A DNA stretch of 64,000 bases. It comes from Ichthyophonus hoferi (lineage: Eukaryota > Opisthokonta > Ichthyosporea > Ichthyophonida > Ichthyophonidae). A program made the position numbers and the translations under genes. The stretch covers positions 96,862-160,861 of the forward strand of contig NAOQ01000022.1 in assembly GCA_002751075.1 (NCBI GenBank). Direction: 5' to 3'. Below are positions 61,801-64,000 of this stretch, one piece after another (within the stretch, counting starts at the first letter, position 1; every line of letters begins with the position of its first letter). The notes under the pieces are model-generated. The model worked only from the letters and a program-made list of their open reading frames with translations. It was not told the DNA's origin and did no database searches.

Positions 61801-63917
61801 TACACCATATCGCCCTGTTTCCCTCAATTTACGTCTTTCTTATTCATATGTTTTATATACCTGCTTAAAGCCATATTCTTTTTAACTTTTATATACTTTT
61901 CTTTTCTCCTACTATTCTTATTATTGCTGTTGTTATTTAATAATTATTATAATGTCGATAATAGCAATAATATACTCTTATGCTATCTTAATCAAACTAG
62001 TTTTAAAGCACTTAATTTTCATGCACATAACACAGTGCTGTATGCTATTATGCTTTACATTATATCGAGAAAAAAAATCATATCTATATTATTAAACCAA
62101 AAGATCTTTTCAAATGACCTGTTATTTTCTATTGTGTCTGGTGTAACAAACAAAATGTAATCTATCTTATCAGTATACATAGTAAATATTTTAGTAAGAT
62201 GTTGATTGGTTTCTACTTTGTGGCCACTGTTTATTTACACTATATGAATTATAATCTTGAGGTATTTATAATGGCAGTAGTAGTACTTTCCCTTCTTTAT
62301 GATAATAGTATGTGCCCCATTTCTTAAGCCTTTTCATATAGCAAGGCAAATAATATAGTTGTGTCGGATTGTAAAACCAAGGCTCAGTGACTTACTAGTA
62401 CGGTAATCCATACTTAATTTGTTTTTACTTTTAGTTTACGAATCATATCTTTATTTGTTTTAAAATCCATCACTGAAACCGTGGATGGTACTTAGGTAGT
62501 CTAGAATAGTGTGGAAGATTTAAATGTATCTATTTGTTGGATTTTTATATTTTAAATGATGAATAGAGTGGCTGGTGGAAATTCAAAAGTATGCAAATTC
62601 TTACTGTTTCTTTATTATTAGTGGACTATACGGATGATTATTATTAATATGTGATATGTGATATATATTACTATTGATTGGATGTATGGCCTTGTTTAGT
62701 TCAAACATTCCAGAAAGCACGTTTATTTACAAATATAATATATACTATATATATACTTACATACATATATGCATGAATCGTCCAAGATGTATAGCCACAT
62801 TCATATGCATACAGATATTATCTATACTCCCTGATCATTCCTTCCCTTACCCTCTTGACCCTTTAGGTCTAATTATGGCGAAGACAGTACGGGTAATCTC
62901 TGTGGGTATGATAATACTAGGTACGAGTCTCATCTACATGACTTTAGACGTTTCCCCTATCTTCAAATTTTAGACGACCAAAAAAATGGACCCCGTGTTT
63001 GCTTATCCGCGTGTCCTATAAAAACAGCTTCTGCTAATTGGCTCAATCCGGATTCCTATGTGTGTATGTACAATATAGTGGCATCCAATCAGAGTGAGCT
63101 GTTAAAATTAATTGGAGAGGGTCATTGCTCTCCAGGTGTCTTTGCCACCATACCAAGTAAGTCCCTACAGGAGGTTTGTTATGAACCCGAGTGAACAATA
63201 TAGTATAATAGGATATAGTATATTCATAGGAGTGGTAAAAGCGACGTATGGAAAGGAAGAGATACCTAAATGCTTGAACAATAGTGAGAGTGGTATGTGG
63301 TTGCTGATGTTTTTATTGGAGGAGGGGTTTTAAAAGAAGCCACTATTTGGTGTAGGAGGGTATATGATTCAGGCTTGTATATCTTTATATCTTATACATG
63401 CCTTTATACCTGCATCAACCTATGTCTGCTAATTAACTTGGCCACACATTCCCTAATTTTTATAATACCTTTATCCGCCACCAAGCGTATACAATGTTTG
63501 CCATTTATCATTAGCCGATTATATTTACCTTGCCACAATTGAGACTGTACCTTCCATGATCTTTACAGTGTATTACTTTGTGTGTATGAAACTACTTTAA
63601 GCCAAGTGCCATACTCCCTAGTGAGAGAGAATATTAAGTACATCTTAAATTTTAAAATATTCTTCATAAGCAAAGCTTACTTTCTAGACCATTCATCTCC
63701 TATCCTCCAATTACCTATAGCCTTTATAACACAGTAAAACAGCATTTTAATTAACAGACTTATTTATTGTTTAGCTCGTTGACTTTCTGTGATTGGCTAA
63801 CCCTGCCCCCCATGCTATCTCTAGTACTGCACCGTTGTGTTCCTTCCATGTCTTCTGATTGGTTTATTAATCCACTGACCAATGAAACCGAGTTAGCGTC
63901 CGCGTGGACACCAGAAA
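58867..63917 (+). CDS. SLC44-like: Choline-transporter-like protein (SLC44 family), 5' part
   Basis: Five exons, phase-consistent: 58867-58911, 59733-59798, 61458-61627, 62867-63156, 63825-63917. The gene then leaves the window. About 220 residues are present. The N-terminus is cytosolic and acidic. The first membrane segment lies around residues 66-87 (LTFGLFWLGMITIGILAL), followed by KNGQPDRSNYGEDSTGNLCG, the SLC44 signature (R-x-x-Y/F-G-x-D-x-x-G-N-x-C-G). RFPYLQILD and VCLSACP continue the large extracellular loop with its paired cysteines. NQSE and NETE are N-glycosylation sequons. LHRCVPS matches the conserved loop end. Family members move choline across plasma or organelle membranes. 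The remaining membrane segments lie beyond the right edge. Two introns carry related repeats (family C). Family assignment is firm; the paralogue is not decided. Confidence 0.9.
58950..58997. repeat. 24-bp perfect tandem duplication
   Basis: Two adjacent identical 24-base units beginning GATTGTATCCCATGC lie in the first intron of the SLC44-like gene. A recent slippage or short duplication is likely. Confidence 0.95.
59391..59668 (+). repeat. Dispersed repeat family C, copy 2
   Basis: About 275 bp related throughout to 61158-61436 and, over its first ~165 bp, to 27497-27662. It sits about 65 bases upstream of SLC44-like exon 2. Its end reads TATATGTAGCTATATTTTACA. Confidence 0.75.
61149..61436 (+). 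repeat. Dispersed repeat family C, copy 3
   Basis: About 285 bp from TGTTGTGC to TTTGACA, related to copy 2. It ends about 20 bases before SLC44-like exon 3. The TG...CA ends and size would suit a small solo LTR, but no family or target duplication is evident. Confidence 0.7.
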
Positions 63918-64000
63918 GTAAGTGACATCACCAAGAAACGATAGTACAGTAAGATAATAACTATAATACATCGAGATTATAACTGTAGTACAGTGAGCTA

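Noticed and set aside
62921-62967. Intron within the SLC44-like exon (GTACGAG...TTTTAG)
   Set aside because: Reading straight through is open and gives RFPYLQILD, which fits the family. Splicing it out shifts the frame.
1-64000. CRISPR arrays, operons, bacterial promoters or ribosomal RNA
   Set aside because: The window is spliced eukaryotic DNA. No regularly spaced unique-spacer repeats or rRNA-like conserved blocks were seen.

Overview
This is an AT-rich, intron-rich eukaryotic window. Introns are mostly 80 to 1,900 bp and exons are short. Splice phases agree across every multi-exon gene I rebuilt by hand. The gene set (a CREB-regulated transcription coactivator, a KDELC-type protein O-glucosyltransferase with a filamin-like domain, a TRAF-type zinc-finger protein, a choline-transporter-like protein, Cdc73) points to an animal. 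The compact gene spacing, AT-richness and unfamiliar domain combinations suggest a non-bilaterian animal such as a sponge, but that is inference. I cannot name the species.

Layout, left to right: a microsatellite; a plus-strand protein with two Myb/SANT repeats, 5' end cut off or not found (503-5923); a small minus-strand membrane protein (6849-7259); a complete 16-exon minus-strand POGLUT2/3-like gene (7920-16400); a fragment of a Ty1/copia-like element (17340 to about 18000); a large minus-strand gene (18422-26584) whose eleven exons join in phase into one protein with degenerate RING, TRAF zinc fingers, coiled coil, a CPFC zinc finger, a Q-rich region and tandem PHD fingers; fossil LTR material (27.9-30.3 kb); a complete plus-strand CDC73 gene (30871-39207); a long decayed Ty1/copia-like element with both LTRs (39860-45441) followed by more element sequence; a minus-strand CRTC-like gene with two CREB-binding-domain repeats and two perfect CRE palindromes upstream (45991-50250); 3' exons of an unrecognised minus-strand gene (51356-54087); another LTR and a gag fragment; a 250-base N gap flanked by an exact 105-bp duplication (probable assembly artefact); and the 5' part of a plus-strand SLC44-like gene that runs off the right edge (58867 onward).

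The genes are not an operon and share no obvious pathway. Several act in chromatin or transcription (SANT protein, PHD protein, CDC73, CRTC) and two in the secretory or membrane system (POGLUT-like, SLC44-like). The most unusual items are the TRAF-to-PHD fusion and the CRTC-like gene with a duplicated CREB-binding segment and CREs in its own upstream region. All gene models are hand-spliced from sequence and need transcript support.
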